A stretch of 64,000 nucleotides of DNA from Pseudomonadales bacterium (GTDB lineage Bacteria; Pseudomonadota; Gammaproteobacteria; Pseudomonadales; Azotimanducaceae), in the NCBI GenBank assembly GCA_041395945.1, contig JAWKZN010000001.1:1426001-1490000 (forward strand), in the 5' to 3' direction. A program made the translations under genes and the position numbers. Positions 16,118 through 24,686 of this stretch are shown here, one piece after another (the stretch's first letter is position 1; each line of letters opens with the position of its first letter). A model generated the notes under the pieces. It did no database searches and was not told the DNA's origin. It saw nothing but the letters and a program-made list of their open reading frames with translations.

Positions 16118-18838
16118 CTACTGGGGAACGTCAAACGGGTTGTTGTAATACTGCCCGCCCAGGTCGATCCATTCTGAGACCAACTTCAATTCTGTGGCAT
16201 TCAGGCGCCCATCATGGCTGGCGCCGGCCGCAAAGCGGCTGAAGAAGCGCGGACTGAAGTCCGCTCCTGCCACATTGAGACTCGGAGAGACGTTGATGGT
16301 CACCAGCACTGGAATGGGCTGACCGTTGCCATCCAGGACCGGATCACCATTGCCATCCACAACAAACAGCGGATTCCCGTTTCCGTCCGTTGCCTGGACC
16401 AGCTCGTCGATCACCGCACCGTTTGCATCGAGGGTCTGCTGATTGTCATTGAACAGCAGTTCCCGATAGCTCTTGTAGTGGTCGGCTTCCTGATCTGAGA
16501 CACCGTCCGACAGATCGAGCTGAGCCTCCGGCACCATGGCCATGCTGGCATCATCCACCACGTTGTGGCATGTCGTGCAGCGGTTGTTGGCAATTTCCGT
16601 TACGCCGTCGTTCGGATCGAAAACCGGACGATTGACGTTCCAGAGCGGATGAATGTGCGTTTCGTAATTGATCACGATCCGGCACAGGGCGGTCCAGTTC
16701 GTCACACAGCCTGGATCGACGGGCGGTGTCGTCGTCAGATCTGTGTAGGAATAATCAAAAGAGGGGTCGGGAGCTCTGACCGCCGGATCTGTCCATTCAT
16801 CGACGAATGTCAGGTCCACCGAGGGCGTTCGCGGGCCATTGATACGCGCATACACCTCCGCCATCGACTCACCCATGTTCGCGAACAGCGTCGGTATGGT
16901 GTTCGGAAACGGAGAACCGTCTGCGGGCGCGCCCGGGTTGGCGGAAGGAGCCTGGGCATCCAGACGCCCGTGGGGTAACTCACTCGTCGCGGTATGACAG
17001 CCTGAGCATTCGCGCTCCTCGCCTGCCTTCAGCTGCAGCCAGTTCTGATGCCTGGGGAACACCCGACGACCATCTTTATCCAGTACATCGAGCCAGAACG
17101 CCACGTTTGCCGGCACCTTGAGCTTTACAGACCCATCCGGCTCCACGGCTGCGTAGCCCAGAATCTCGCGCATGAGTTGCGCCTGGGAGCGCCCGAACGC
17201 CGTTCCATCGAGATCCACCAGATCATCGTCCGGCATCGACACGGCCTTCACTATGCGGACAAAGCGGGCCGGTCTCAGCGCGGCGGTGGTCGTCAGCGGG
17301 TTACTCAGACTCGCGATATCCGCAGTCGCGGTTCCATCAAGGTCGTAGACACTGCGAACATGCAGCACGCCCACCGATTCGGCGACCAGATCCGGATCGA
17401 GATCCAGTCCGGCGACACCGTCGAGTACTACCGGTGGAAGCGTTTTGGATTCCATCACGACCACTTCCGTGAACAGCTCACCTTCCGCCGCCACCACAAT
17501 CGGCAGCTGAGTGCCTTCGTCGGCATCGAACATCCAGATACCGAACAGCGGATCAGCCTCCACGTAGTTCGGATCCGCCAGATACTCACTGGTGCACGGA
17601 GAGATAACCGGATTCGCGGGGTCTGTTATCTCATCGATCAGGCGGCACTGACTCCAGGAAGCAAGCATCCGATTGGTGCCATCGAACAGGGGAGCGAAGC
17701 TTGCGTAGCGGCCCTGCACCACCGGTGCCGTCTCGTCCAGAGTCAGTGTGTCCGGAAGAAAAAACTCCTGCGCAGTGGTCAGCAGTCCTGCATTCGCAAA
17801 TGTCGGCTGATCGTTTTCGACGAAATTGGCGGTGTCGATGGCGACAGGTACCGTTGTCAGGCGCGACTGATCGCCGGCAGGTCGCATGAGTACCAGCAGT
17901 CTCGAGTCCGGCAGTTCCTGGGTTTCTACGAATTCAATGATCTCGCCGGACGGACCGGTGTCGTGGCTGTGAACGCCGTAGAGCAGCTCCAGGTTCCGGC
18001 CATCAGGAGCAACGGTGTACAGACTGATCCGGTTGATATTCGCAACATTGTCCCAGCGACTGAAGACGATCCGGCCATCTCCCAGTATTGAAGGGTCGAG
18101 ATCTGAGCTCTGATTGAAGGTGATCTGGTGAACGCCGCTGCCATCATCGTTCATGACATGCAGGGCGAAGGCCTCATTGTCCCGATCTTCATCGAAGGCC
18201 GGAAATTGCGGCTTGTTCTCGTCGAGCAGAATCGCCTTGGCCTGAGTCTGCCGGGTGGATGAAAACAGTATGCGTCCATCAGGCAGAAACTTCGGCGCGA
18301 TGTCGTCGCCCTTTTCCGAGTCGATGTCCGAGGTAATCACTCGACTCACTTCTCCTGTACTGCGATCAAACAGCCAGATGTTCCAGGTCGGCTGCTCGTC
18401 GTCATCCAGATCGGGATCTTCCGGGGCACGCATGGCAAACACCAGACGCTCCCCATCGAAGGAGGCGCTGATGTCTTTCACATCGTACTGAGGCGGATTG
18501 CCGTCCTGATCGTCCGGAAATATGCCTGCAGTCAGGGATGTTTCCGGTGCACTCGGCGACGCGCGATCTCGAATGAACAGTTCGGCTCCCGGGAAGAATG
18601 CCGCCGGTTCGCGAACGTTGGTGGTGACAAGGTCGCCGTTGGCGTCCAGCAGTACAGGACGTTTGACATACACGATGGGGAAATCGACAACGACAGGATC
18701 TGCACCCTGAGTGCCTCCGATTGTCGAACTGCTGCCGCCACCGCAACCCGACAGGGCCAGCAGCAGCATCAGAACCACCAGCCCCGAGTGTCGAGGCAGT
18801 GGTGTGCACCGGGGGGCAGTATTCAGATCATCAGGCAC
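16118..18838 (-). CDS. HzsA-related lipoprotein: beta-propeller with two CxxCH sites
   Basis: A 906-residue surface or periplasmic lipoprotein. Signal peptide LVVLMLLLALSGC gives a clean lipobox. Residues about 100-420 carry propeller repeats of the TolB/PD40 kind (DISASFDGERLVFAMRA, FLPDGRILFSSTR, ILGDGRIVFSRWD). Two c-type haem motifs follow: ECSGCH near residue 611 and RCTTCH near 753. Propeller plus cytochrome resembles the hydrazine synthase alpha subunit, and proteins like this are called HzsA-related in many non-anammox bacteria; hydrazine chemistry is not implied. The C-terminal DGRLNATELKLVSEWIDLGG is typical of haem proteins with cytochrome c folds. It leads an operon with the two barrels and DUF4266/DUF3570. 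Confidence 0.8.
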   Translation of the reverse strand: MPDDLNTAPRCTPLPRHSGLVVLMLLLALSGCGGGSSSTIGGTQGADPVVVDFPIVYVKRPVLLDANGDLVTTNVREPAAFFPGAELFIRDRASPSAPETSLTAGIFPDDQDGNPPQYDVKDISASFDGERLVFAMRAPEDPDLDDDEQPTWNIWLFDRSTGEVSRVITSDIDSEKGDDIAPKFLPDGRILFSSTRQTQAKAILLDENKPQFPAFDEDRDNEAFALHVMNDDGSGVHQITFNQSSDLDPSILGDGRIVFSRWDNVANINRISLYTVAPDGRNLELLYGVHSHDTGPSGEIIEFVETQELPDSRLLVLMRPAGDQSRLTTVPVAIDTANFVENDQPTFANAGLLTTAQEFFLPDTLTLDETAPVVQGRYASFAPLFDGTNRMLASWSQCRLIDEITDPANPVISPCTSEYLADPNYVEADPLFGIWMFDADEGTQLPIVVAAEGELFTEVVVMESKTLPPVVLDGVAGLDLDPDLVAESVGVLHVRSVYDLDGTATADIASLSNPLTTTAALRPARFVRIVKAVSMPDDDLVDLDGTAFGRSQAQLMREILGYAAVEPDGSVKLKVPANVAFWLDVLDKDGRRVFPRHQNWLQLKAGEERECSGCHTATSELPHGRLDAQAPSANPGAPADGSPFPNTIPTLFANMGESMAEVYARINGPRTPSVDLTFVDEWTDPAVRAPDPSFDYSYTDLTTTPPVDPGCVTNWTALCRIVINYETHIHPLWNVNRPVFDPNDGVTEIANNRCTTCHNVVDDASMAMVPEAQLDLSDGVSDQEADHYKSYRELLFNDNQQTLDANGAVIDELVQATDGNGNPLFVVDGNGDPVLDGNGQPIPVLVTINVSPSLNVAGADFSPRFFSRFAAGASHDGRLNATELKLVSEWIDLGGQYYNNPFDVPQ

Positions 18839-18964
18839 GGTTTCGCCCTTCTACTTCGATTGAGGCAACTTCCGCGCATTCTTCCATAAGGTCGTCAGGG
18901 TGATTGTGCGGCGGGTCACAGGGCGCCCGAGCCTGAATTGCGGCCTTCGTCAACGGTGCGGGAA

Positions 18965-19009
18965 AGCCGACGGGAGGGCGACGGTATGGAAGAGCCGACG
19001 GGAGGGCGA
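18965..19009. repeat. 17-bp direct repeat in the divergent spacer
   Basis: The unit agccgacgggagggcga occurs at 18965-18981 and again at 18993-19009, 28 bp apart. It sits between the HzsA-related gene (start 18838) and the CRP-like site at 19021. It could be a regulator-binding pair or a small duplication. Nothing else in the window was seen to carry it. Confidence 0.6.
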
Positions 19010-19020
19010 GTTTGTTCTTG

Positions 19021-19036
19021 TGTGACCTGGGTCACT
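19021..19036 (+). promoter_or_regulatory. CRP/Vfr-type binding site
   Basis: TGTGAcctgggTCACt matches the CRP consensus TGTGA-N6-TCACA at 9 of 10 positions, with a perfect GTGACC/GGTCAC inverted repeat as core. It lies 135 bp upstream of the right-hand cytochrome gene start (19171) and about 180 bp upstream of the left-hand one (18838), in a position to control both directions. No CRP-family regulator is encoded in the window. Confidence 0.65.
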
Positions 19037-19133
19037 GTGGGCCAACCGGCTTTCAAGGAGTCTTGCAGCCTGTCTGTCCCGTCGATGGAACCGCGGGAAG
19101 TGTCGTGTGCCCGTCTGTGCCTTCGATGACCGA

Positions 19134-19169
19134 AGTGTTTGGGAACACTAAACACGATAGGAGCGTGTT
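19134..19169 (+). promoter_or_regulatory. Two inverted repeats over the translation start region of the 19171 gene
   Basis: AGTGTT-TGGG-AACACT (19134-19149) is a perfect 6-bp inverted repeat. It is followed directly by AACACG-ATAGGAG-CGTGTT (19151-19169), another perfect 6-bp inverted repeat whose loop contains the AGGAG ribosome site, two bases before the ATG. The first may be an operator; the second could hide or present the ribosome site in mRNA. The two halves AACACT and AACACG are also similar, so alternative pairings are possible. Confidence 0.45.
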
Positions 19170-19170
19170 C

Positions 19171-20373
19171 ATGAAGTCCAATGTACCAACCCGCCGCACG
19201 GGTTACGGCGCGTTCCTTGCGTGCGTGGCACTGACCTGCTCGCTCGCTTCACCCGCGAGTCTGGGAGATGCCAGAGACCAGGCGAAACGAATTCACGACC
19301 GGATCGCCGGTGTACCACCGGATGAGGCGACTCTCGCTGAGATGGCAACCCGGATCGGCAACAACGATGAAGTCGGTGCTGCTCTTCTGGCAACAGACGC
19401 TCCCGAGTTCTACAACGTCACCCTGAAAAACTTTGCAGCACCCTGGACAAACCGGGAGCGCAGCGTGTTTGTCCCGCTCAATGACTACATAGCCACCATC
19501 ATCGGCATGGTTCGGGACAACTGGGACTTCCGCGAGATTCTCAGCGCTGACGTGCTCTACACGGGCTCCGGTAATGGTATCCCGGCATATTCGAACACCA
19601 GCAATGCACACTACGAAGCACTGGAGAACGCCGGAATCGATCTTTCTGCCAACCTTCAGTTCACCCCGCAGTCAGCACTCACCGGGGTGCCTGCTTCCGC
19701 CACCGCAGGGGTCATGACTACCCGGGCTGCCGCGAAGGCGTTTTTTATTGACGGCACCAACCGGGCCATGTTCCGGTTCACACTGCTGAATCACATGTGC
19801 AATGACCTTGAACAGGTCATGGACACCTCACGTATTCCCGATCGTATCCGTCAGGATGTCTCGCGCAGTCCTGGCGGCGACAGCCGTCTGTTTCTGAACA
19901 ACTGCATCGGCTGCCACTCGGGTATGGATCCTCTGGCCGGTGCATACGCCCACTACGACTACGTCTACGACCCCGTGACCGACCCGGACGGCAACAATGG
20001 CCGGATTGTCTACGACTCGAGCCAGGTCGCCTCCAAGTACTTCAACAATTCAAACAACTTCGAACACGGTTTCATCACGACCGATGAAAGCTGGTTCAAC
20101 TACTGGCGCAACGGACCGAACCAGCTGCTCGGCTGGGACAGTTCCCTCCCCGGCGCCGGTTCCGGCGCCAAATCCATGGGTGAGGAACTCGCCAACAGCG
20201 ACATCTTCGCCCAGTGCCAGGTCCGGAAGGTATTCGAGAACGTCTGCCTGCATCCCGTAGAGGATGCCGCAGACCGCGCCCAGATCGCAGCCATGCTGGG
20301 TTCTTTCCGCAGCAGCAACTACAACCTCAAGCAGGTATACGCCGAGTCCGCCGTGTACTGCATGGGCGACTAG
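19171..20373 (+). CDS. Exported CxxCH protein resembling the DUF1588 haem-binding segment
   Basis: A 400-residue exported protein; ATG 19171 gives a signal peptide (GYGAFLACVALTCSLASPAS) and has AGGAG upstream, whereas the reading frame extended further upstream has no signal sequence. One haem-type motif NNCIGCHSGMDPLAGAYAHY occurs near residue 245. CxxCH followed by mDPLg and an aromatic stretch is the pattern of DUF1588/DUF1585-like domains in planctomycete and myxobacterial cytochrome proteins. The N-terminal half is helical with DVLYTGSGNG and NHMCNDLEQVMD; the C-terminal part has three more Cys. First gene of a three-gene plus-strand operon (17-base gap to the next). Function is unknown. 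Confidence 0.72.
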   Translation: MKSNVPTRRTGYGAFLACVALTCSLASPASLGDARDQAKRIHDRIAGVPPDEATLAEMATRIGNNDEVGAALLATDAPEFYNVTLKNFAAPWTNRERSVFVPLNDYIATIIGMVRDNWDFREILSADVLYTGSGNGIPAYSNTSNAHYEALENAGIDLSANLQFTPQSALTGVPASATAGVMTTRAAAKAFFIDGTNRAMFRFTLLNHMCNDLEQVMDTSRIPDRIRQDVSRSPGGDSRLFLNNCIGCHSGMDPLAGAYAHYDYVYDPVTDPDGNNGRIVYDSSQVASKYFNNSNNFEHGFITTDESWFNYWRNGPNQLLGWDSSLPGAGSGAKSMGEELANSDIFAQCQVRKVFENVCLHPVEDAADRAQIAAMLGSFRSSNYNLKQVYAESAVYCMGD

Positions 20374-20390
20374 GCCAAGAGGGAGCAAAA

Positions 20391-22865
20391 ATGTACTCAG
20401 CGAACGCTTTACGGTATCTGGTCGCACTGCTCGTCTCTGTGGCCTTTCTGCAGGGTTGCGGTGGTGGCAGCGGCGCGGCTACGGTCGCGAATCCCCTCAC
20501 TTCTGCACCAAATGTCAGTAACTACAGTGGTCCACCACCCGCAACCGCGGACGTGCAGAGTTTCAAGCTCGCGCTCTGGGACAACCTGGTGCCCAACAAC
20601 CGCTGCGGCAGCTGTCACAACCAGTCGCAGAACCCGCGCTTCGTGCGCGCCGATGACATCAATCTGGCATACGATGCGGCCAACACCGTGGTGAACCTGG
20701 CTGACCCTGGCCAGTCGATCATGGTTTCCAAAGTCCGTGGCGGACACAACTGCTGGCTCAATGATGACAACGCCTGTGGCGACATCATCCAGTCCTACAT
20801 CGAAAACTGGGCTGGAGCGACTCTCGGCGGCGCAGGCAAACAGGTAGAGCTGATTGCACCGGCCGTTCTGCGGGCACCGGGAAGCAGCAGAAATTTCCCG
20901 GATGTTCCCCCTGCCGAGTTCGCACAGGTACACGATCTGCTGACGCAGTACTGCGCCGGATGTCACTCCGACGCTGCAGCGATACCTCAGTCTCCCTTCT
21001 TCGCGAGCGCTGACATCGACGTCGCCTATGACGCTGCCCGTTCGAAAATCGATCTGGACACTCCCGCCAACTCCCGCTTTGTGCTGCGCCTGCGGCAGGA
21101 ATCCCACAACTGCTGGAATGTCTGCGACAACGGCAATCAGGATTTCATGGATGGCGACGATTCCGGCCTCATGCAGACTGCGATATTCAATCTGTCCGCA
21201 GCCATTCCTATAACCATCATCGATCCGAGTCTGGTCACCAGCATGGCGCTGACGCTGCCGGAGGGCATCATCTCTTCTGCCGGTGGCCGCTATGAGGCAA
21301 ATGTCATCGCCCTCTACGAATTCAAGACCGGCAACGGCAATCAGGTCTATGACACCAGTGGTGTCGAGCCCTCTCTGAATCTCACACTGTCCGGAAGCTA
21401 CAACTGGGTTGGCGGCTGGGGGGTTCAATTCGTGGCAGGGAAGGCACAGGGTTCCACTACGGCCAGTGCCAAACTGTACGATCTGATCACCTCCACCGGG
21501 GAATTCTCCATCGAAACCTGGGTGGCTCCCGGTAATGTGACCCAGGACGGCCCCGCGCGAATCGTTACCTACTCAGGATCCTCCAACTCGAGGAATTTCC
21601 TCCTGGGCCAGACGCTGTACAACTACGACACCTTCGTGCGCAACGATCCAGCGGACGCTGATGGCGAACTGCTGTCAACGCCGAACGCGGATGAAGTGCT
21701 CCAGGCCTCTCTGCAGCACGTGGTACTCAACTACGATCCGATCAATGGCAGGCAGATTTTCGTCAACGGTGAACGGATCGATGTAACCGACGCCACACCG
21801 CCTGCTCTGTTGAATGTGTGGGACGACACCTTCGCATTCGCCATCGGCAGTGAGGTCGACAACAACAACCGCTGGGCGGGCACGATGCGACTGCTCGCCG
21901 TTCACAACCGCATTCTGACCCCGGCCCAGGTCATGCAGAACTTCGAGGTAGGCGTCGGGGAGAAATATTTCCTGCTCTTTAACGTAGGCGATCACATCGG
22001 CATCGCCGACGCCTATGTGGTCATGGAGGTCAGCCAGTACGACTCCTACGCCTACCTGTTCGACGAGCCCTTCTTCGTGGTGCTCAACCCGGCCGGTGTG
22101 ACTCTGGGCAGTATTCCGGTCCAGGGCATGCGCATCGGTCTGAATGGCAGAGAAATCGGCGTAGGCCAGGCTTATGGGAATATCGACGTCACTATCACCG
22201 ATGCGGCCTATGCGACGGAAGGACTGCAGTGGCTGTCGACACTGGGCACGGTGATTCCGCTGGAGAACGGTCCACAAAGCGACGAGTTCTTCCTTACCTT
22301 CGAGCGCCTGGGTGATGCCGTCAATGTGGTAACCGAACCAGCGCCGCTGGCGCCTCCCCCGCCACCGGATGTCGATCCTGCAGATCAGGCGCCGCCGAGT
22401 GGCATCCGTGACTTTGCGGAGATCAATGCCACCATGTCCAGAATGACCGGTGTGCCGGTTTCCCATCCTGCCGTGATGCCCACCTACCAGCAGGTCTATC
22501 AGGCAATGCCGGTACAACCGAAGATTGCGGGATTCATCTCGTCACAACAGATGGGGGTTACCCAGCTCGCGATCGCCTACTGCGCGGCACTCGTGGACGA
22601 CGCGGGTGATCGCGCCGCCTACTGGCCCGGTTTCCCCTGGGGCACCGCCAAGGCGACCGCTTTCAACAACCGTGCCCTGGTAATCGACCCGCTGCTCGCG
22701 AACATGGTCGGTTTGAACCTGCCGACGCAAGCGGATCCCGCGGAGGTCACTGCGGAAGTCAACGCGCTGATCGATCGCCTGATCGGCGGACCCAGCAATA
22801 CGGACTCCATCATGAAAGGAGCCTGTGCCTCCGTGCTCGGCAGCGCGGCGATGCTGGTCCAGTAG
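20391..22865 (+). CDS. Dihaem CxxCH lipoprotein with LamG/concanavalin-like domain
   Basis: An 824-residue protein; ATG 20391 has GGGAG upstream and begins a lipoprotein signal (LVALLVSVAFLQGC). Two c-type haem motifs lie at RCGSCH (about residue 72) and YCAGCH (about 188), each followed by a similar xxDIxxAYDAAxxxxxL segment, so the N-terminal part is an internal duplication. Residues about 300-520 look like a LamG/concanavalin fold (IALYEFKTGNGNQVYDTSG, FSIETWVAP, RQIFVNGERI, TFAFAIGSEVDNNNRW, MRLLAVHNRILTPAQV). A Pro-rich linker (about 650) leads to a helical C-terminal domain. The haem plus LamG order recalls planctomycete PSC1-LamG proteins. The ligand is unknown, possibly a polysaccharide. 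Confidence 0.75.
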   Translation: MYSANALRYLVALLVSVAFLQGCGGGSGAATVANPLTSAPNVSNYSGPPPATADVQSFKLALWDNLVPNNRCGSCHNQSQNPRFVRADDINLAYDAANTVVNLADPGQSIMVSKVRGGHNCWLNDDNACGDIIQSYIENWAGATLGGAGKQVELIAPAVLRAPGSSRNFPDVPPAEFAQVHDLLTQYCAGCHSDAAAIPQSPFFASADIDVAYDAARSKIDLDTPANSRFVLRLRQESHNCWNVCDNGNQDFMDGDDSGLMQTAIFNLSAAIPITIIDPSLVTSMALTLPEGIISSAGGRYEANVIALYEFKTGNGNQVYDTSGVEPSLNLTLSGSYNWVGGWGVQFVAGKAQGSTTASAKLYDLITSTGEFSIETWVAPGNVTQDGPARIVTYSGSSNSRNFLLGQTLYNYDTFVRNDPADADGELLSTPNADEVLQASLQHVVLNYDPINGRQIFVNGERIDVTDATPPALLNVWDDTFAFAIGSEVDNNNRWAGTMRLLAVHNRILTPAQVMQNFEVGVGEKYFLLFNVGDHIGIADAYVVMEVSQYDSYAYLFDEPFFVVLNPAGVTLGSIPVQGMRIGLNGREIGVGQAYGNIDVTITDAAYATEGLQWLSTLGTVIPLENGPQSDEFFLTFERLGDAVNVVTEPAPLAPPPPPDVDPADQAPPSGIRDFAEINATMSRMTGVPVSHPAVMPTYQQVYQAMPVQPKIAGFISSQQMGVTQLAIAYCAALVDDAGDRAAYWPGFPWGTAKATAFNNRALVIDPLLANMVGLNLPTQADPAEVTAEVNALIDRLIGGPSNTDSIMKGACASVLGSAAMLVQ

Positions 22866-22901
22866 TCAAAGGTATTCGAAAAGAGTTTCCGAGGATTCAT
22901 C

Positions 22902-24542
22902 ATGATCAGACGAACAAAGCGCAACTATGACGACCCGATCCGTCATCCGAATCACAAGCGTCCACGCACGCGCCGGGAATTTCTGGCGCAGGGCTTTCTC
23001 ATGGGTGGTGCAGGCGCGCTGTTTGGCACCACCAGTATTTCGCTAGGCGGAAAAGCCCATGCGGTGCTGTCAAATGATCTGCTGCCTCTGATTCAGAACT
23101 GCGGTATCGCCCAGAATGGTGCGGGCAAGGTCCCCTTCATCTGTTTCGACCTCGCCGGTGGTTCGAATCAGGCGGGTTCCAACGTGCTGGTCGGTCAGCG
23201 GGATGGACAGCTCGATTTTCTTTCAACCGCGGGCTACGAGCGGCAGGGGTTGCCGGGCGACATGATTCCCCCGATCGTGAATCCGGGTACCCAGACCAAC
23301 GACTTCATCGATCAGCGCCTCGGGCTTGCCTTCCATTCAGACAGCGCCTTTCTGCGCGGCATGATGACCCGGATCAGTCCCACCACCGCGGCCAATGTCA
23401 GTGGTGCGGTCATTCCCGCACGTTCCGATAACGACACCGGCAACAATCCCCATAACCCCATGTATGGCATCGCCCGCGCAGGCATCGGCCGGGACATCAA
23501 CAACAATCCCACGATCATCGGCAAAGGGGCCGACGGCTCGCTGCTGACCCTGATCGGTTCTGCAAACACAGACTCGGGTGGCAACTCGATGGCACCCCTG
23601 TCGCTCATCGACCTGACCATCCGGCCGACCAAGGTAGACCGTCCCAGTGACGTCACCGGACTGGTGGATGTAGGTGATCTCACCAGCGTCCTGACCCAGG
23701 CAGATGCGGTGGCGGTCATGGAGTCGATTTATCGCATCAGCGACTCGAAAATGAATGGCATGAACACAGGCCAGGCCATCACCACCTCGGATGTGGTCAA
23801 GGATCTCGTCCGCTGCGGCTATCTCAAGAGTGCCGATCTCGCCGATCGCTTCGGAAATCCGGCGACACTCTCACCCGGTGGCGATCCCGACATCGTCGGT
23901 GCGACCGGTATCTTCACTCAACCGGAATGGGACGCCGGCAATCAGAATGCCCGGGAATTCCAGAAGACGGCTTCCGTGATGAAGATGGTCATCAATGGCT
24001 TCGCGGGCGCCGGCACCGTGCAGATGGGCGGCTACGACTATCACGGCGGCCGCCGGGCCGAAGGCGAAGTGAAGGACTTCCGCGCCGGGGTCTGCATGGG
24101 CGCCTGCATTGAGTATGCTGCTCGTGTCGGTGTGCCGCTGATGCTCTACGTAATGTCCGACGGCTCCCTGTCATCCAATGGTGTAATCGACAATACGGTC
24201 GACGGACGTGGCAAGGGGGAGTGGACGAGCGACAACAGTTCGACCGCAGCGACCTTCTTCCTTGTCTACAGTCCCAATGGTCGACCGACACTGATCGGCG
24301 GTACCCCTGCAGAACAGGCCCGTCACCAGCAGATCGGTTTCATGAGGCCGGACGGCTCGGTGGAAACCAGCGGCACACCCGCCGCCAACAACGTGAATCT
24401 TCTGGTGCAGACTGTACTGCTGAACTACATGGCCCTGCACGGAGAGCAGAACCAGTTCAGCACCATATTCGGTAACTCGCCGGTTGCCGCGCAGCAGGAT
24501 CTGTACACGGCCTTCCAGCCGATCGTGAACGGTTTCATCTGA
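22902..24542 (+). CDS. Tat-exported DUF1501-like protein
   Basis: A 546-residue protein with a twin-arginine signal: TRREFL at residues 23-28 followed by AQGFLMGGAGALFGTTSISL. The mature part opens VPFICFDLAGGSNQAGSNVL, later HSDSAFLRGMMTRI, and has the signature GGYDYHGGRRAEGEVKDFRA near residue 370. That corresponds to the GGFDTHxxQ segment of DUF1501 (alkaline-phosphatase/sulfatase-like) proteins. Tat export suggests folding with a cofactor or metal in the cytoplasm. It lies 36 bases after the LamG/cytochrome gene. In planctomycetes DUF1501 genes pair with cytochrome/DUF1549/DUF1553 genes, and this looks like a proteobacterial counterpart. Activity is unproven. Confidence 0.72.
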   Translation: MIRRTKRNYDDPIRHPNHKRPRTRREFLAQGFLMGGAGALFGTTSISLGGKAHAVLSNDLLPLIQNCGIAQNGAGKVPFICFDLAGGSNQAGSNVLVGQRDGQLDFLSTAGYERQGLPGDMIPPIVNPGTQTNDFIDQRLGLAFHSDSAFLRGMMTRISPTTAANVSGAVIPARSDNDTGNNPHNPMYGIARAGIGRDINNNPTIIGKGADGSLLTLIGSANTDSGGNSMAPLSLIDLTIRPTKVDRPSDVTGLVDVGDLTSVLTQADAVAVMESIYRISDSKMNGMNTGQAITTSDVVKDLVRCGYLKSADLADRFGNPATLSPGGDPDIVGATGIFTQPEWDAGNQNAREFQKTASVMKMVINGFAGAGTVQMGGYDYHGGRRAEGEVKDFRAGVCMGACIEYAARVGVPLMLYVMSDGSLSSNGVIDNTVDGRGKGEWTSDNSSTAATFFLVYSPNGRPTLIGGTPAEQARHQQIGFMRPDGSVETSGTPAANNVNLLVQTVLLNYMALHGEQNQFSTIFGNSPVAAQQDLYTAFQPIVNGFI

Positions 24543-24686
24543 GGGAAAGCGCACTGTATTGAGCGGGCGTCGTTCGGTCAGGCGCCATTCGTCAGAGCGG
24601 GCCACAGTGGCGTGGCATGGCGGTGCAGCGGGGCGCGATTAGAAAACGCGCCCACATCCACTACAATCGCAACAGTCACGGCACAT

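Noticed and set aside
17048..18091. 347-codon plus-strand frame
   Set aside because: Shadow of the HzsA-related gene, which has a lipobox, propeller repeats and CxxCH motifs in its own frame.
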